DNA of 64,000 nucleotides from Flavobacterium silvaticum (GTDB taxonomy: Bacteria > Bacteroidota > Bacteroidia > Flavobacteriales > Flavobacteriaceae): contig NZ_JAAMPU010000099.1 in assembly GCF_012911565.1 (NCBI RefSeq), positions 119,126 through 183,125 on the forward strand. Reading direction: 5' to 3'. The notes beneath the pieces were generated by a model. It made no database searches, was not told the origin of the DNA, and worked only from the letters and a program-made list of their open reading frames with translations. Shown one piece after another: positions 62,358 through 64,000 of the stretch (position 1 is its first letter; every line of letters starts with the position of its first letter). Both the position numbers and the translations under genes were made by a program.

Positions 62358-63614
62358 TTGAATCTCGAATATTTCATAGCGCGCCGGCTGATTACCGCCA
62401 GGAACCGTAAAAGTAGCATTTCGGCCCCAATTATGAAAATTGCGGTGTGGGCTATTGCCATCGGGATGATCATGATGATTTTGTCTGTGGCTACAGGCAT
62501 TGGGCTTCAACGTAAAATTCGTGAAAAAGTTGCGGCCTTCAATGGGCAGATCATCATTACGAATTTGGATGACAACGAATCTGATGTCAGTGTCAAACCT
62601 GTTTCCATCCATCAGAAATTCTATCCTGTTTTTAAGGAAATTCCAGAAATCACCCATGTTCAGGCTGTCGCTTCAAAAGCCGGTATTATAAGAACAGCCG
62701 ATGCTTTTGAAGGCGTCATTTTTAAAGGTGTTGGGTCAGACTACAGATGGGACAATCTCAAAGAATATCTTGTTTCAGGTCGATTGCCTAATTTGAAAGG
62801 TACGCTTAACGATGAAGTCATCATATCTGAATACCTCGCCAATCGCCTCAATTTAAGAGTGGGCTCGCGTTTCAATACGTTTTTCATGAAAGACGACGGG
62901 GCTGTGCGGAAACCGAACCTGCGTGTTTTTCAGATTGTCGGTATCTATAATTCAGGATTTCAGGAATTCGACGCTCAGTTCATACTCGGAGACATCCGGC
63001 ATTTGCAACGCATCAATAAATGGAAACCAGACCAGGTTGGCGCTTTTGAATTGTTCGTGGACGATTTTTCAAAGCTCGACGAAATAGGCGATAAGGTTTA
63101 CAAAACGACTTTCAATGCCCAAAACCCAGCTGAAACACTCGACAGTAGAACGATTGCTGAGAAATACGGATACATTTTCGAATGGCTCAAACTGTTTGAT
63201 TTCAACATCATCGTAATCCTTGTTGTCATGATCCTCGTAGCTACTATTAATATGGTTGTGGCTTTGTTAGTATTGATCTTGGAGCGAACGCGTTTTATAG
63301 GTACGCTTAAATCGCTTGGTGCAAACAATTGGACCGTCCGTAAAATTTTTCTGTACAATGCCGGTTATCTTATTTTGAGAGGTCTTTTTTGGGGCAACGC
63401 TATCGGAATACTATTAATAGTAATACAGCAGCAATTCGGAATCGTAAAACTCAACCCTGAGAATTATTATGTGACTACGGCTCCCGTATATTTTGATTTT
63501 GGTTACATTTTCCTTCTGAATTTCGGTACTTCGATTATTTGCCTTATCGTTTTGCTCATTCCTTCTATTATAATTTCACGAATTTCTCCGGTAAAAGCTA
63601 TTCGTTTTGATTAG
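62358..63614 (+). CDS. FtsX/LolE-type ABC transporter permease
   Basis: About 418 residues. The start is uncertain: I prefer TTG 62358, giving [M]NLEYFIARRLITAR, over TTG 62337. There are four transmembrane helices: one near residue 30, and three between about 285 and 410. The large periplasmic domain in between is of the MacB_PCD kind. This is the plan of LolC/LolE and MacB permeases, which move lipoproteins or other envelope components out of the inner membrane. The matching ATPase is not in the window. The end of the gene is followed by the GC-rich repeat. Confidence 0.88.
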   Translation: MNLEYFIARRLITARNRKSSISAPIMKIAVWAIAIGMIMMILSVATGIGLQRKIREKVAAFNGQIIITNLDDNESDVSVKPVSIHQKFYPVFKEIPEITHVQAVASKAGIIRTADAFEGVIFKGVGSDYRWDNLKEYLVSGRLPNLKGTLNDEVIISEYLANRLNLRVGSRFNTFFMKDDGAVRKPNLRVFQIVGIYNSGFQEFDAQFILGDIRHLQRINKWKPDQVGAFELFVDDFSKLDEIGDKVYKTTFNAQNPAETLDSRTIAEKYGYIFEWLKLFDFNIIVILVVMILVATINMVVALLVLILERTRFIGTLKSLGANNWTVRKIFLYNAGYLILRGLFWGNAIGILLIVIQQQFGIVKLNPENYYVTTAPVYFDFGYIFLLNFGTSIICLIVLLIPSIIISRISPVKAIRFD

Positions 63615-63639
63615 TGTTTGGGCGTGTCCCTCGGCATTG

Positions 63640-63890
63640 CCCAATTGGTGAAGATCATCACTGATGTGCCTCGTGCCGGTCTGCGTCTTTTAGTCCTCGC
63701 GCCGCCGTGGTTCGTCAATCGTCCTGGAAAAGCTTCCTTTGGTCGCTTCCCCAGGTCGTGCCTCACACCCGGCTGCCGCTGCGGGCTAACCGTCTGCGCC
63801 CTCACGCGGGGGGCATCTGGCAATCCAACGGTTCGGCAACCGGAAAAAAAATCCCTATCCAATTCGATAGTTCCCAGCGCCTTACGGAAA
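63640..63890. repeat. GC-rich dispersed repeat, copy 2
   Basis: After the permease stop codon the sequence becomes GC-rich and carries AAGCTTCCTTTGGTCGCTT and CGGCTGCCGCTGCGGGC, as in copy 1 at 15.6-15.8 kb. Open frames of 70-110 codons cross it in several frames but have no recognisable protein signal, so it is taken as non-coding. Confidence 0.55.
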
Positions 63891-63916
63891 AGGGGAAAAA
63901 ACTTTTGGGAAAAGGC

Positions 63917-63946
63917 TTGGAAAAGTAAAAAAGGGGGCTACCTTTG
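63917..63946 (+). promoter_or_regulatory. strong promoter at the right edge of the window
   Basis: TTG (63917-63919) and TACCTTTG (63939-63946) are spaced by 19 bases, followed by CACCCGC. No gene starts before the window ends, so its target lies outside; a leader of at least 50 bases suggests an RNA gene or a long 5' leader. Confidence 0.7.
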
Positions 63947-64000
63947 CACCCGCTAAAGCAGCAGGCTCTTATATATTCTGATGGTTGATAAAAAGGTTGG

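Noticed and set aside
63618..63956. Open frames of 70-112 codons on both strands at the right end
   Set aside because: They lie in GC-rich repeat DNA with few stop codons by composition; no domain or signal is seen in any frame.
1..64000. CRISPR arrays, defence islands, prophage or integrative elements
   Set aside because: No regularly spaced direct repeats, cas, restriction, toxin-antitoxin, integrase or transposase genes were seen; the gene content is mostly core metabolism and envelope functions.

Overview
The window is chromosomal DNA from a member of the Flavobacteriaceae (Bacteroidota), probably Flavobacterium or a close relative. The evidence is internal: several secreted proteins end in type IX secretion (T9SS) type A sorting domains, the gliding-motility ATPase GldA is present, there are GLPGLI-family and DUF3857 proteins, MetH is split into two polypeptides, the ExbB-ExbD-ExbD-TonB operon has the flavobacterial layout, and many promoters fit the Bacteroidota form TTG-N(17-24)-TAnnTTTG. 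I saw no rRNA, tRNA, CRISPR array, phage, transposase or integrase gene.

Layout. 1-9.8 kb: a secreted metallopeptidase, a deoxynucleoside kinase, a GLPGLI protein beside an outer-membrane barrel, and a membrane protein. 9.9-21 kb: a sulfur/methionine region with metK, metY, metX, two-part metH and metF. 21.5-24.3 kb: a PagL-like lipid A deacylase, a GIN-domain lipoprotein and gldA. 24.4-37.6 kb: an aromatic amino acid operon (pheA, aminotransferase, DAHP synthase/chorismate mutase) followed by rsgA, dtd, two DUF3857 genes plus a decayed third copy, a MazG-like hydrolase, aroA and queA. 38-46 kb: kynureninase, a large T9SS adhesin, a membrane-bound AraC-type regulator, kynurenine 3-monooxygenase and a type II NADH dehydrogenase. 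46-51 kb: a leucine-rich-repeat T9SS protein, a DUF486 protein and a HerA-like ATPase. 51-57 kb: the TonB energisation operon. 57-64 kb: queE, a class V aminotransferase, a methyltransferase, a Cys-cluster protein, a NamZ-like muramidase and a LolE/FtsX-type permease.

The most interesting content is regulatory RNA that a protein-only annotation would miss. Upstream of metY-metX are two tandem attenuators, each a tiny ORF rich in cysteine codons followed by a terminator whose 5' arm can instead pair with a segment inside that ORF. The pheA operon has a leader peptide of the same design rich in Phe, Tyr and Trp. The first metH gene follows a clear SAM-I (S-box) riboswitch, and metK follows a structured leader resembling a SAM-II aptamer. 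Sulfur supply therefore appears to be controlled by at least four RNA devices within about 5 kb.

The second theme is non-coding repeats: three copies of a 134-135 bp element with terminal inverted repeats and no ORF (MITE-like), four exact copies of a GTTAAC-rich 19-mer placed against stop or start codons, an AT-rich inverted-repeat family that supplies the last codons of one gene, a perfect 21-bp inverted repeat after metX, and a GC-rich repeat seen in two places. All calls rest on reading the sequence; no database search was run.
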